Shown in pieces: positions 6,765-14,271 of a DNA stretch of 17,228 nt (its first letter is position 1; the number at the start of each line of letters is the position of its first letter). The notes beneath the pieces were generated by a model that worked only from the letters and a program-made list of their open reading frames with translations, ran no database searches and was not told the origin of the DNA. The position numbers were made by a program, and so were the translations under genes. This stretch comes from Bacillota bacterium (GTDB lineage: Bacteria > Bacillota > Bacilli > Paenibacillales > Paenibacillaceae): the NCBI GenBank assembly GCA_023460795.1, contig JAEWPC010000013.1, positions 1 through 17,228 on the forward strand, in the 5' to 3' direction.

Positions 6765-8026
6765 AGGTGCGCCGGCTCGTTCTTGCGCTCGCGGCCATTA
6801 TCATTGCAGGCGCGTTGTTGGCATACCGGACGGCGAATACGAAGGTGGATGCCGAGGCGGATATCGTTGCGTTGAACGAGCTCGTGAAGACGGTCGAGAG
6901 CTCTTGGCCCGATGTCGGGGAAGCGGCTGCGAATTTACGAGACATGCGGCAGCCGTTCATCGTCATCGATAACGGGTCTAGCTTACGTTACGAAACATCG
7001 CCGGGCATATACGTCTCCTTGAACGAAGCCGTTAAGAGCCGTGACACGATCGTGGATGTTCGGGCGAATGGCGAGATCGTCGGCAAAGTGATCGTGCCCA
7101 GCGACTATGTTCAGATTATGGAACGGGACCGGAAGAGGCTTGCCGCTATTATCTTCGGTGCGTTCGGCCTGTTAGCGGTCCTCTCCGTCGCCTACGCGAT
7201 CCTGTTGCACTTGTCGGTGTTCAAGCCGTTCAAGGAGTTAAAGAGTTTCGCCGCCCATATCGCCAGAGGAAGTCTCGATATTCCGCTGAAGGTGAGACCG
7301 GGCAACCCGTTCGGCGCCTTCACCGAAAGCTTCGACATCATGCGGGAGGAGCTGGCCGCGGCGAGGGAAAGCGAGCATGCCGCCAATCGTAGCAAGAAAG
7401 AGTTGGTAGCTAGCTTAAGCCACGACGTGAAAACTCCGGTCGCGTCGATTAAAGCGATCAGCGAGCTCATGCTGCTGCAGGCGAACGACGAGAAGACGAT
7501 CAAGCAGCTGAACATGATCTACTCCAAGGCGGAGCAGATCAATCTGCTCGTCACCGACATGTTCCACGCGACGTTGGAAGAGATACAGCAGCTTAAAGTA
7601 GAGCCTGCCGAGCATTTAAGCAACATCATCGAGGAAATGATCGCGAATGTCGATTATTACGACCGGATTCGCTCCGGTCCGATTCCGCCTTGCGCGATCT
7701 TGGCGGACGCATCGCGGTTGCAGCAGGTATTCGATAACATTGTGAGCAACGCCTATAAGTATGCCGGCACGGACATTACGATTTCTTCACGCATTCGCGA
7801 TGGCTTCCTGGAGATCGATATTGACGATTACGGCAAAGGCGTTGCCTCCGACGATATACCGCTGCTAACCGGCAAGTTCTACCGGGGCACGAACGCGGAA
7901 GGGATTAGCGGAACGGGGCTAGGGCTCTACATCTCCCATACGTTCATGCAGCGAATGCAAGGCGATCTGGCTTACGGGAACCGCGACGACGGGTTCACGG
8001 TGACGCTTAAGCTGAAGCTGATTTAA
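6761..8026 (+). CDS. HAMP-domain sensor histidine kinase partnered with the upstream regulator
   Basis: This 421-residue kinase has transmembrane helix 1 (about 5-21), an extracytoplasmic segment of about 105 residues (22-126), helix 2 (about 127-150), HAMP (about 150-203) and a HisKA domain with H221 in VASLSHDVKTPVASIK. The ATPase domain has LQQVFDNIVSNAYKYA, DDYGKGV and GTGLGLYISHTFM. The start at 6761 overlaps the regulator stop by 4 nt, with GGAGG (6746-6750) 10 nt upstream. An in-frame start at 6725 would lie inside the regulator gene and add 12 unlikely residues. The external segment is far larger than in BceS-type intramembrane-sensing kinases, so this kinase probably senses a ligand or protein outside the membrane. 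A hairpin terminator follows about 75 nt downstream. Confidence 0.85.
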   Translation: MKVRRLVLALAAIIIAGALLAYRTANTKVDAEADIVALNELVKTVESSWPDVGEAAANLRDMRQPFIVIDNGSSLRYETSPGIYVSLNEAVKSRDTIVDVRANGEIVGKVIVPSDYVQIMERDRKRLAAIIFGAFGLLAVLSVAYAILLHLSVFKPFKELKSFAAHIARGSLDIPLKVRPGNPFGAFTESFDIMREELAAARESEHAANRSKKELVASLSHDVKTPVASIKAISELMLLQANDEKTIKQLNMIYSKAEQINLLVTDMFHATLEEIQQLKVEPAEHLSNIIEEMIANVDYYDRIRSGPIPPCAILADASRLQQVFDNIVSNAYKYAGTDITISSRIRDGFLEIDIDDYGKGVASDDIPLLTGKFYRGTNAEGISGTGLGLYISHTFMQRMQGDLAYGNRDDGFTVTLKLKLI

Positions 8027-8044
8027 GAGTATCCAGCGGAACAA

Positions 8045-8060
8045 TTAAGAAACCGTTAAG
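8045..8060 (+). promoter_or_regulatory. Candidate response-regulator operator (TTAAG direct repeat)
   Basis: TTAAG occurs at 8045-8049 and again at 8056-8060, exactly 11 bp apart, the spacing OmpR-type regulators use for tandem half-sites. It lies in the gap between the kinase and the ABC ATPase. A weak -10-like TATGCT (8094-8099) lies downstream, with no recognisable -35 hexamer, as is common for activated promoters. It is a plausible site for the neighbouring regulator to switch on the transporter genes. Confidence 0.4.
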
Positions 8061-8099
8061 GATTCGGCAAAGATCGAATAAGAATTGGCGTTGTATGCT

Positions 8100-8130
8100 A
8101 GGACTGTAATGGTTATTACAGTCCTTTTTA
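8100..8130 (+). terminator. Rho-independent terminator between kinase and ABC genes
   Basis: A perfect 11-bp stem, AGGACTGTAAT (8100-8110) with ATTACAGTCCT (8115-8125), closes on a GGTT loop and is followed by a T-rich tail (TTTTTATTG). It separates the regulator-kinase pair from the ABC ATPase start at 8170. A promoter using TATGCT at 8094-8099 would start transcription at about 8105, inside the left arm, so such transcripts could not form the full hairpin. Confidence 0.8.
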
Positions 8131-8169
8131 TTGTTTCTTAACGAACTTACGGGAGAGGTTGATTCCGAT

Positions 8170-8931
8170 ATGACGAACGCATTGTTGCAAACCGAGAAGC
8201 TATGCAAGACGTTCTCCAACGGCGGCGTTCAACAGCACGTATTGAAGAACTTAGACATTACGCTCGTAGAGGGCGATTTCACGATCATTATGGGGAGCTC
8301 GGGCTCGGGCAAGTCCACGTTGCTCTACGCGCTTAGCGGAATGGATAAGCCGACGCTCGGAACGATCCGTTTCGGCGCCAAGATCATCTCCGACCTCAGC
8401 AACGACAAGCTGGCTAAGTTCAGGAGAAATCATTGCGGGTTCGTGTTCCAGCAAGTTCATCTACTCGACAATATGAGCATCCTCGATAACGTGCTTGCCA
8501 GCGGCATGCTGTCCAATCAGAACAGGCGCGCTCTTGCGGACAAAGCGAAGAGGCTGCTGAAGCTTGTCGGCTTGAACGAAGAGGCGTGGCGCAAGTTTCC
8601 CTCGCAGCTGTCGGGCGGAGAAGCGCAGCGGGCGGGCATCGTGCGCGCGCTGATCAACGATCCGAAGATCGTGTTCGCGGACGAACCGACCGGAGCGCTC
8701 AATTCGGCTTCGAGCGACAGCGTGCTCGATGTGCTGACTTCCGTGAACAACAACGGACAGAGCATCGTGATGGTAACGCACGACTTGAAGACTGCCATGC
8801 GCGGCAACCGCATTCTATATTTGCGGGACGGCGTCATTCGCGGGGACCTGAGCCTGGGAACGTTCGATCGGGAAGACAACGTGAAGAGGCTTGATCGGTT
8901 GAAAGCTTTCCTGACGGATATGGGGTGGTAA
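8170..8931 (+). CDS. ABC transporter ATP-binding protein (MacB/LolD-like, FtsX-permease partner)
   Basis: This 253-residue nucleotide-binding subunit has Walker A GSSGSGKST (42-50), a Q-loop in FVFQQVHLLDN (about 91-101), signature LSGGEAQR (147-154), Walker B IVFADEPTGALN (167-178) and the switch histidine H204 in MVTHDLK. The FADEPTGALN form is typical of the MacB/LolD/Bce class that pairs with FtsX-type permeases and handles peptides or lipoproteins. The start at 8170 follows a purine-rich GGGAGAGGTTGAT; an in-frame ATG at 8131 has no ribosome-binding site and lies close to the terminator. The permease gene begins 1 nt after the stop, so the two form an operon. Substrate unknown. Confidence 0.9.
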   Translation: MTNALLQTEKLCKTFSNGGVQQHVLKNLDITLVEGDFTIIMGSSGSGKSTLLYALSGMDKPTLGTIRFGAKIISDLSNDKLAKFRRNHCGFVFQQVHLLDNMSILDNVLASGMLSNQNRRALADKAKRLLKLVGLNEEAWRKFPSQLSGGEAQRAGIVRALINDPKIVFADEPTGALNSASSDSVLDVLTSVNNNGQSIVMVTHDLKTAMRGNRILYLRDGVIRGDLSLGTFDREDNVKRLDRLKAFLTDMGW

Positions 8932-8932
8932 C

Positions 8933-11278
8933 ATGAAGATCGGCAAACTGGCGTGGGCCAATATACGTAAAAGCAAAAGCGCTACGGCTTCGCTGATGCT
9001 CCTTATATTTATCGCAACGATGCTGCTTAGCACGGGGATATCGGTCATTTCGCGAATGTCTACCTTCTATGACGACAAGATCGAGCAGCTCGGCGATCCG
9101 CATATTAGCATCATAGCGAAGCAAGGACACGATAAGCCTGACTACGCGACGTTCTTCAAGAGTAATGCCGACGTGACAGCGGTCGAGACGCTGCCGGTGT
9201 TATATGTGTCCGGGATGAAGTTTAGGTTCGGAGACACGGACCTGACTAACGGGGCCGTGTTCTTGAACGCGGGCCATGACGGGGCAATGTCGCCCCCGGA
9301 GCTTGTGGAAAAGCTGGCGGACGTCGGCCAAGAGGATATATTCGTGTCCTATGGTTTCAAGAGCAGCGGAGGGTATGCGTTAGGGGACACGCTCACGATC
9401 GCTTATCGGAATCAGTCCATTCCGTTTCGGATCGGCGGATTTTTCGAGACGACGATGATGGGCACGAGCAATATCGGCGCCGTGAAGTTCTGGTTGCCGG
9501 AAGCTTCGTACATGGCGCTGGCCGACCGGCTTGAAGACTCCGCGAAGAGCACGATGCTCTCGGTTATCCTTCAGCGATCCGGCGAGTCGACTTCTATGCT
9601 TACGGATTTCAAGCAGGCGTTCCCGGAGATAGCCGTTGCCACGCATGCCGGAGACGTATTCGCGATCGACGTCGCGAGCGTGAAGGACGGCAACTCGATT
9701 ACGGTTAACATTATCGCGATGATTCTCGTTCTGTTCGCGGCGCTGATCGTCGGTGTATCGCTCATCGTGATCAAGTTCCGCGTGACGAACATGATTAACG
9801 ACGGGATCGTGAATATCGGGGTTCTCAAAGCGATCGGGTATACGACAAAGCAAATTCTCGCCTCCATCTCGCTGCAGTTTATGATCATCGTCCTGTCTGC
9901 AGGAGTCATCGGCGCCTCGGCCTCGTCGGCTATCGAATCGCTGTTCGGCCGGATGATTACGTCCTTCACCGGATTAATCGCGAAGCCAAGCTACGATGTG
10001 GTTTCGGTTTCGGCCAGCGTGCTGATCGTATTCTTGTTGGTCATGTCGGTCGTGCTGATCTCCGCTTTGCGGATTCGCCGCTTGCACCCGGTCATGGCGT
10101 TGCGCGGCGGACTATCGACGCATAGCGCGAAAAGAAACTATTTTCCGCTGGACAACGCCAAAGGCGGTCTTCAATTCGTGCTTGGTTTAAAAGCGTTGTT
10201 CGCCAACATGAAGCAGAATGCGATGATATCGTTCATCGTCATCGCGGTCACTTTCGCGTCCGTGTTCTCCATCGTGTTGTACTACAATATCTCGGAGAAT
10301 AGAACGGCATTCCTTAACCTTGTAGGCGCGGAGACGAGTAACGTCGACGTCAAAGCCAAGCAGACGGCGGATACGTATCGTTTGAAGGAAGAGATAGAGA
10401 AGATGGACCATGTGTCCAAGACGTTGTTCAACGATCTGACATCGGCGAAGGTAGACGGGCAGCTCTTGGACGTCAGCGTCCTGGACGACTTCGGCAAACT
10501 GAATAATTCGATGTTAATCGAAGGGAGACATCCGAAGTTCGATAACGAAATATCGATTTCTCTGAAGGTGTCCGCGAGGTTAGATAAAGGCGTGGGGGAC
10601 ACGGTTGCTTTGGCGTTCGACGGGACTACCCGTCAGATGCTGATCACCGGTATGACGCAATACATGAACAACATGGGAGAAGCGACGTACGTGACGACCG
10701 CAGGCATGCTTCGGGTCATGCCCGACTTTAAGCCGAACTCGATCTACGTCTACTTGGACGGTTCCGATAACGCAAGCTTTATCCGGGACGTGAAAGCGAA
10801 GCACGGGGACGCGATCGACGATATTCTGGATATCGACGAGCTGATCGAAAGCCAAACCCAATCGTTCATTTCCGCGTTGTTCCTTGTGATGGCGCTTATC
10901 CTCACGATTACGGTGCTAGTCGTCGCTTTGATCTTGTACTTGGTTATCAGCACGATGATTCTGAAGCGTCGAAGAGAGTTCGGGATACTGAAGGCGACGG
11001 GCTACACGACGTTCCAGCTTATGTCTCAAATCGCGTACAGCTTCATGCCGATTGTCGTATTCGGCGTCGTCGTCGGGGGCGTGCTCGGCTGCTTGTACAC
11101 CAACTCGTTGCTGGAGATGCTGCTGTCCGGGGGAGGCGTCAAGAACGTGGCTTTCATCGTGGAGTTACCCGTGATGGCCTTGATGTGCGCGGGGCTCGTC
11201 GTTCTGGCGTATCTCGTATCGATGCTGGTGGCGCGGAGGATCAAGAAGATTTCGGCGTATGGTTTGATCACGGAGTAA
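8933..11278 (+). CDS. FtsX-family ABC transporter permease, eight helices
   Basis: This 781-residue membrane subunit has two FtsX-like repeats. Helix 1 (about 20-40) is followed by an extracytoplasmic domain (about 42-255), helices 2-4 (about 257-281, 308-330, 357-379), helix 5 (about 430-452), a second external domain (about 455-640) and helices 6-8 (about 644-674, 698-722, 740-767). The cytoplasmic coupling sequences GVLKAIGYTTKQI (296-308) and GILKATGYTTFQL (684-696) are near copies, one per repeat. BceB-type permeases have ten helices with one large external loop, so this is a different subtype. GGGGTGG lies about 5 nt upstream of the start, which is 1 nt after the ATPase stop. The last 11 nt overlap the 3' end of the opposing DUF559-type gene. 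It probably forms a dimeric or pseudo-dimeric transporter with the ATPase; substrate unknown. Confidence 0.88.
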   Translation: MKIGKLAWANIRKSKSATASLMLLIFIATMLLSTGISVISRMSTFYDDKIEQLGDPHISIIAKQGHDKPDYATFFKSNADVTAVETLPVLYVSGMKFRFGDTDLTNGAVFLNAGHDGAMSPPELVEKLADVGQEDIFVSYGFKSSGGYALGDTLTIAYRNQSIPFRIGGFFETTMMGTSNIGAVKFWLPEASYMALADRLEDSAKSTMLSVILQRSGESTSMLTDFKQAFPEIAVATHAGDVFAIDVASVKDGNSITVNIIAMILVLFAALIVGVSLIVIKFRVTNMINDGIVNIGVLKAIGYTTKQILASISLQFMIIVLSAGVIGASASSAIESLFGRMITSFTGLIAKPSYDVVSVSASVLIVFLLVMSVVLISALRIRRLHPVMALRGGLSTHSAKRNYFPLDNAKGGLQFVLGLKALFANMKQNAMISFIVIAVTFASVFSIVLYYNISENRTAFLNLVGAETSNVDVKAKQTADTYRLKEEIEKMDHVSKTLFNDLTSAKVDGQLLDVSVLDDFGKLNNSMLIEGRHPKFDNEISISLKVSARLDKGVGDTVALAFDGTTRQMLITGMTQYMNNMGEATYVTTAGMLRVMPDFKPNSIYVYLDGSDNASFIRDVKAKHGDAIDDILDIDELIESQTQSFISALFLVMALILTITVLVVALILYLVISTMILKRRREFGILKATGYTTFQLMSQIAYSFMPIVVFGVVVGGVLGCLYTNSLLEMLLSGGGVKNVAFIVELPVMALMCAGLVVLAYLVSMLVARRIKKISAYGLITE

Positions 11279-11964
11279 GACGGAATGCAGGATTGACGCG
11301 ATAGCTGCAGATTTTCTTGGTGCCTTGTTTAGAAACCGCAAGCACTCGCTTCTCGGTTAACGCGCGGAGATGTCGTACCGTCGTCGATCGATGTAAACCC
11401 GAGTGTTTCGCGGCGTATGCCGGAGTTAGCGGTCCGGACTTAGACAATGCGATTTGAAATAGCAGCATCTCTAATGGTTCTAAAGAGGGGAAGTTGGTGC
11501 TGAACTCCGAAGCCCATCTTCCGATCAGTTGGCTAATGATTGACTGGCATGCACGCGGTTTCTCCACAATAACGTTATAAGAGAAGCGGAGGACTAACCA
11601 CCCATCTAAGATGAGGTGGTTGTCGCATGAGCTGGTCGGAAAATTGGTTGCGGTTAATATCGCGCCAATGCGGGCCGAAGCCATCGATTTCGATGCAAAT
11701 TTTGCAACCGGCCAGTAGGTAGGCAAAGTCGAGAAAGCGCCAGCCGTCTTTAAAGTCTTTGACTTCAAATTCAGGATGCAGGTTGTTGAGATGACCGAAT
11801 AACGGCCACCATACCTTGATGATAAACCGTTTCTCCGCGTGGCCAATCCCTTGCTCCAACCGTCTTCGGCGTTTTCCCTTGCTTTGCTTGCAGTGCTCCG
11901 CGAGCCAGGCGTCGTAAGCTTGCTTTAAGTCCCGATCCATTAGCAATTCTTCGTTCGCGCGCAT
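11268..11964 (-). pseudogene. DUF559/Vsr-like endonuclease with winged-helix C-terminus, frameshifted
   Basis: Two reading frames together make one recognisable protein. The first 115 residues or so (from ATG 11964, with AAGGAGG 8 nt upstream) include FLDFAYLLAGCKICIEIDG followed by FGPHW, the PD-(D/E)XK-like core of DUF559/Vsr-related proteins, and end in DQLMRQ. The sequence then shifts frame near 11615-11626 and continues as NHLILDGWLVLRFSY, the normal continuation. The C-terminal part resembles a winged helix (HRSTTVRHLRALTEKRVLA) and stops at 11268. Adding two bases, or removing one, restores the frame. As read, the first frame runs only 14 residues past the break (PPHLRWVVSPPLLL). No slippery heptamer is visible, so a decayed gene or a sequencing error is likelier than programmed frameshifting. 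Its 3' end overlaps the permease gene by 11 nt. Cellular role unknown. Confidence 0.7.
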
Positions 11965-11982
11965 CTTATCAACCTCCTTTTA

Positions 11983-12033
11983 GTATAAAAATAGCCGCCC
12001 TCGGCTGAGGATATCCCCCAGCTAAGAGCGGCG
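11983..12033 (-). terminator. Terminator-like hairpin (minus strand) ahead of the DUF559-type gene
   Basis: An imperfect stem pairs GCCGC (11994-11998) with GCGGC (12028-12032), continues through CT/AG and GCTG/CAGC, and closes near ATAT. On the minus strand it is followed by TATTTTTATA. It would end transcription arriving from the AraC-type gene. Because it sits only about 15 nt before the Shine-Dalgarno of the DUF559-type gene, it could also act as a leader structure or attenuator for that gene. Confidence 0.5.
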
Positions 12034-12102
12034 TGTGCTTCACGTCCGTGTATGTTGAAGTAAATGTACCATGATTCGCGTGCGGCCGCAACGTTTAAGT
12101 TA

Positions 12103-12177
12103 AACATTGTCACTCTGCGCGACAATGTTGGGGCAATCGCGCCTCGGCGGCGGCAGATTGTCGCTCTGCGCGACAAT
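12103..12177. repeat. Pair of near-identical palindromes 51 bp apart (array 3)
   Basis: Two 21-bp units differing at one base begin at 12106 and 12157. Both have arms ATTGTC and GACAAT around a CTCTGCGC-type centre. The first extends to a 9-bp stem, AACATTGTC/GACAATGTT (12103-12111, 12121-12129). The second has an 8-bp stem, ATTGTCGC/GCGACAAT, and runs into the stop codon of the AraC-type gene. The spacer is GC-rich. No T-run follows on either strand, so these do not look like ordinary terminators. Confidence 0.7.
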
Positions 12178-13046
12178 TATCTTCGTCCCCAGGCGAGCAT
12201 CTTGCGTTGGAACTCCTTCGGCGAACAGCCGTTGAAGCGCTTGAACATCTTATAGAAGTGAGCCATGTTCGCCATGCCGATCTGGTCGCCGACCTCGGTG
12301 ACGCTCATGTCGCGGGTGAGGAGCAGCTGCTCGGCTCTCTTGATCTTGCGGAAGTTGACGTACTCGGTGAACGACAGCCCCATGATCTTCTTGAAGAATT
12401 TCACGAAGTAGTAGTAGCTCATGTTCGCCAGCTTGCAGGCGTCTTCCACGGCGATACGATCGTCGATGTTCGTCTCGACGAAATCGAGCACCGGCTTGAG
12501 GCGAATGCGTTCGACGCGGTCTTGGTCGGCGAGCAGTCCGCGAGTGTCGTTGCGGATCAAGATCAGCAGCAGCTTCTTGATGAGCAGGTTAACCGCCAGC
12601 TCGTAACCGCTTTCTTTGCCGATCGCTTCTTGGAGAATCTGGCGGATACACTCTGCGGCTTCCTCGTTCGCTTGCGGATTTTCGCGGAAGACGTAATTCA
12701 TCGTGCTCAAGGGTACTTTCGTCTCATTAAAATATTGCAAGTAGGGAATCGTACTTTGGTCGAAGAAAGTGTTCAAATCGAATTGCAGCACGATATAGTC
12801 CAGGAATCCGCCCGTGTTCCGGTCCCGATGCAGCTGCGAGTTGCCGAGAATAACGACGTCGCCGGCCTGCAGCGTATACGACTCGTCGCTTAAGTCGATG
12901 TCGAGCTTGCCCGACTTCACGAGCATAAGCTCGCATTCCGGATGATAGTGCCATGCGATATTACCCACCTCGTTGCGCGTGGACTGCCATATTTTCAAGG
13001 AGAGCAACGGGTTCTCGTATTCAATCTTCTCTCTGACAGCTTGCAT
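12177..13046 (-). CDS. AraC-family transcriptional regulator with cupin sensor domain
   Basis: This 289-residue regulator has an N-terminal AraC-type cupin (about 25-105) with WHYHPECELMLVKSGKLDID and YTLQAGDVVILG, which normally binds a small ligand such as a sugar. The C-terminal domain holds two helix-turn-helix motifs (about 188-289): VEDACKLANMSYYYFVKFFK with GLSFTEYVNFRKIKRAEQLL, then VTEVGDQIGMANMAHFYKMF with GCSPKEFQRK. The start at 13046 has GGAGGG (13055-13060) 8 nt upstream; an in-frame start at 13076 lacks a site. It is divergent from a Gfo/Idh/MocA dehydrogenase gene across 124 nt, the usual layout for a regulator controlling the neighbouring catabolic genes. The ligand is probably the substrate or an intermediate of that pathway, which is inference. 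Confidence 0.88.
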   Translation of the reverse strand: MQAVREKIEYENPLLSLKIWQSTRNEVGNIAWHYHPECELMLVKSGKLDIDLSDESYTLQAGDVVILGNSQLHRDRNTGGFLDYIVLQFDLNTFFDQSTIPYLQYFNETKVPLSTMNYVFRENPQANEEAAECIRQILQEAIGKESGYELAVNLLIKKLLLILIRNDTRGLLADQDRVERIRLKPVLDFVETNIDDRIAVEDACKLANMSYYYFVKFFKKIMGLSFTEYVNFRKIKRAEQLLLTRDMSVTEVGDQIGMANMAHFYKMFKRFNGCSPKEFQRKMLAWGRR

Positions 13047-13170
13047 GGGGTTATCCCTCCGATGACAAAATCGCATATAATCGTCCCATCAGGGCGGATG
13101 GGATTCCGAAGCAAATATGTTAAACTAATTGTAGAATGAATACAGCAAACCCGCAAGGAGGACGTGTATT
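13047..13170. promoter_or_regulatory. Divergent AraC/dehydrogenase control region
   Basis: This gap should hold both promoters. It contains an inverted repeat, CCCATC-agggcg-GATGGG (13085-13102), roughly midway, which could be an operator or a leader hairpin. On the plus strand TGTTAAACT (13118-13126) resembles an extended -10 box about 45 nt before the dehydrogenase start. TATAAT (13076-13081) is also present but has no matching -35 in either reading. The TTG start of the dehydrogenase is set by AAGGAGGA at 13155-13162, 8 nt upstream. Confidence 0.35.
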
Positions 13171-14247
13171 TTGTCAAAAGTTAACGTAGGCATGATCGGC
13201 TGCGGCGGTATCGCCATGGGGAAGCACCTTCCTTCGCTAGCCAAAATCCAAGAAGCCCAGGTTGTCGCGTTCTTCGATATCTCGCACGACCGAGCGCAAG
13301 AAGCGAAAAATAAATTCGGCACGCCGGACGCGCGGATCTACAATGACGTATACGAACTGCTGCGCGATCCGGATGTCCATGTCGTTCACGTCTGTACCCC
13401 GAACGACACGCACGCCGAGCTATCGATCGCCGCGATGGAGCACGGCAAGCATGTTCTGTGCGAGAAGCCGATGGCGAAGACGGCCGTAGATGCCCAGCGC
13501 ATGCTCGAAGTATCGGAGCGCACGGGCAAGAAGCTGAGCATCGCGTACCAGAACCGGTTCCGCGCGGACAGCCGCTGGCTGCATGAAGCGTGCAGAGCGG
13601 GCGATCTCGGCGAGATCTATATGGCTAAGGCGCATGCGACCCGTCGCCGCGCGGTGCCAACTTGGGGCGTGTTCCTCGATCTGGAGAAGCAAGGCGGGGG
13701 CCCGCTGATCGACATCGGCACGCACGCGCTCGATCTTGCCCTCTGGTTCATGGATAACTACGAACCGAAAGTCGTGCTTGGCTCGTCGTATCGCAAGCTG
13801 GCCGAGCAAGGCAGCCGCGCGAACATGTGGGGACCGTGGGATCCATCCAAGTTCACGGTGGAAGATTCGGCGTTCGCGATGATTACGATGAAGAACGGCG
13901 CGACCGTGTGGCTCGAGTCCAGCTGGGCGCTTAATATCTCCGACCCGGACGAAGCCAAAGTGACGTTATGCGGCACGAAAGCAGGAGCGGACATGCGCAA
14001 AGGCTTGCACGTGAACGGCGAAGAGCATGGCTTGCTCTACAACCGCGAAGTCCAAATGTCCGGTTACGCCGGCTGGGGCGGATCGGTGCCCGACGATGCG
14101 TCCGAACAAGAGGCGCGTGCGTGGATCAACGCGATTCTGAACGATCAATCGCCTGTCGTAACGGCCAAGCAAGGGCTTGTCGTCCAACAAATTCTCGAGG
14201 CGATCTACGAGTCGTCGAACAAAGGCCAAGCGATCAGCTTCGTATAA
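13171..14247 (+). CDS. Gfo/Idh/MocA-family NAD(P)-dependent oxidoreductase 1
   Basis: This 358-residue enzyme has an N-terminal Rossmann fold with GMIGCGGIAMGKH (7-19) for dinucleotide binding, then CTPNDTHAELSIAAMEHGK and the family lysine motif EKP (K99 in CEKPMAKT). The C-terminal domain has GGGPLIDIGTHALDLALWFM, with D181 and H185 as the usual catalytic pair. Family members oxidise or reduce a hydroxyl of sugars, inositols or glycosides using NAD(H) or NADP(H). The start is TTG at 13171, supported by a strong AAGGAGGA 8 nt upstream and the exact family N-terminus; no ATG precedes it in a sensible place. It is divergent from the AraC regulator and is the first gene of a probable four-gene sugar module. 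The substrate cannot be assigned from sequence. Confidence 0.88.
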   Translation: MSKVNVGMIGCGGIAMGKHLPSLAKIQEAQVVAFFDISHDRAQEAKNKFGTPDARIYNDVYELLRDPDVHVVHVCTPNDTHAELSIAAMEHGKHVLCEKPMAKTAVDAQRMLEVSERTGKKLSIAYQNRFRADSRWLHEACRAGDLGEIYMAKAHATRRRAVPTWGVFLDLEKQGGGPLIDIGTHALDLALWFMDNYEPKVVLGSSYRKLAEQGSRANMWGPWDPSKFTVEDSAFAMITMKNGATVWLESSWALNISDPDEAKVTLCGTKAGADMRKGLHVNGEEHGLLYNREVQMSGYAGWGGSVPDDASEQEARAWINAILNDQSPVVTAKQGLVVQQILEAIYESSNKGQAISFV

Positions 14248-14271
14248 GGGTTTGAAAAGTCAGGTTAGACC

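Noticed and set aside
6069..11278. BceRSAB-type bacitracin module
   Set aside because: The kinase has a large external segment and the permease has eight helices with two external domains, unlike BceS and BceB.
11611..11626. Programmed ribosomal frameshift in the DUF559-type gene
   Set aside because: No slippery heptamer or downstream stimulatory structure is visible at the junction (CGACAACCACC on the coding strand); mutation or sequencing error is simpler.
11982..11987. TATACT (minus strand) as the -10 box of the DUF559-type gene
   Set aside because: A start about 7 nt downstream would begin at or inside the Shine-Dalgarno, leaving no usable leader.
12207..12893. Plus-strand open frame opposite the AraC regulator
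   Set aside because: The minus strand carries clear cupin and helix-turn-helix motifs; the plus frame gives a repetitive Leu/Val/Glu/Asp composition with no domain and no ribosome-binding site.
13076..13081. Exact TATAAT as a promoter for the first dehydrogenase
   Set aside because: No -35-like hexamer lies 16-18 nt upstream, and the site is about 90 nt from the start with a dyad in between; kept only as part of the control region.
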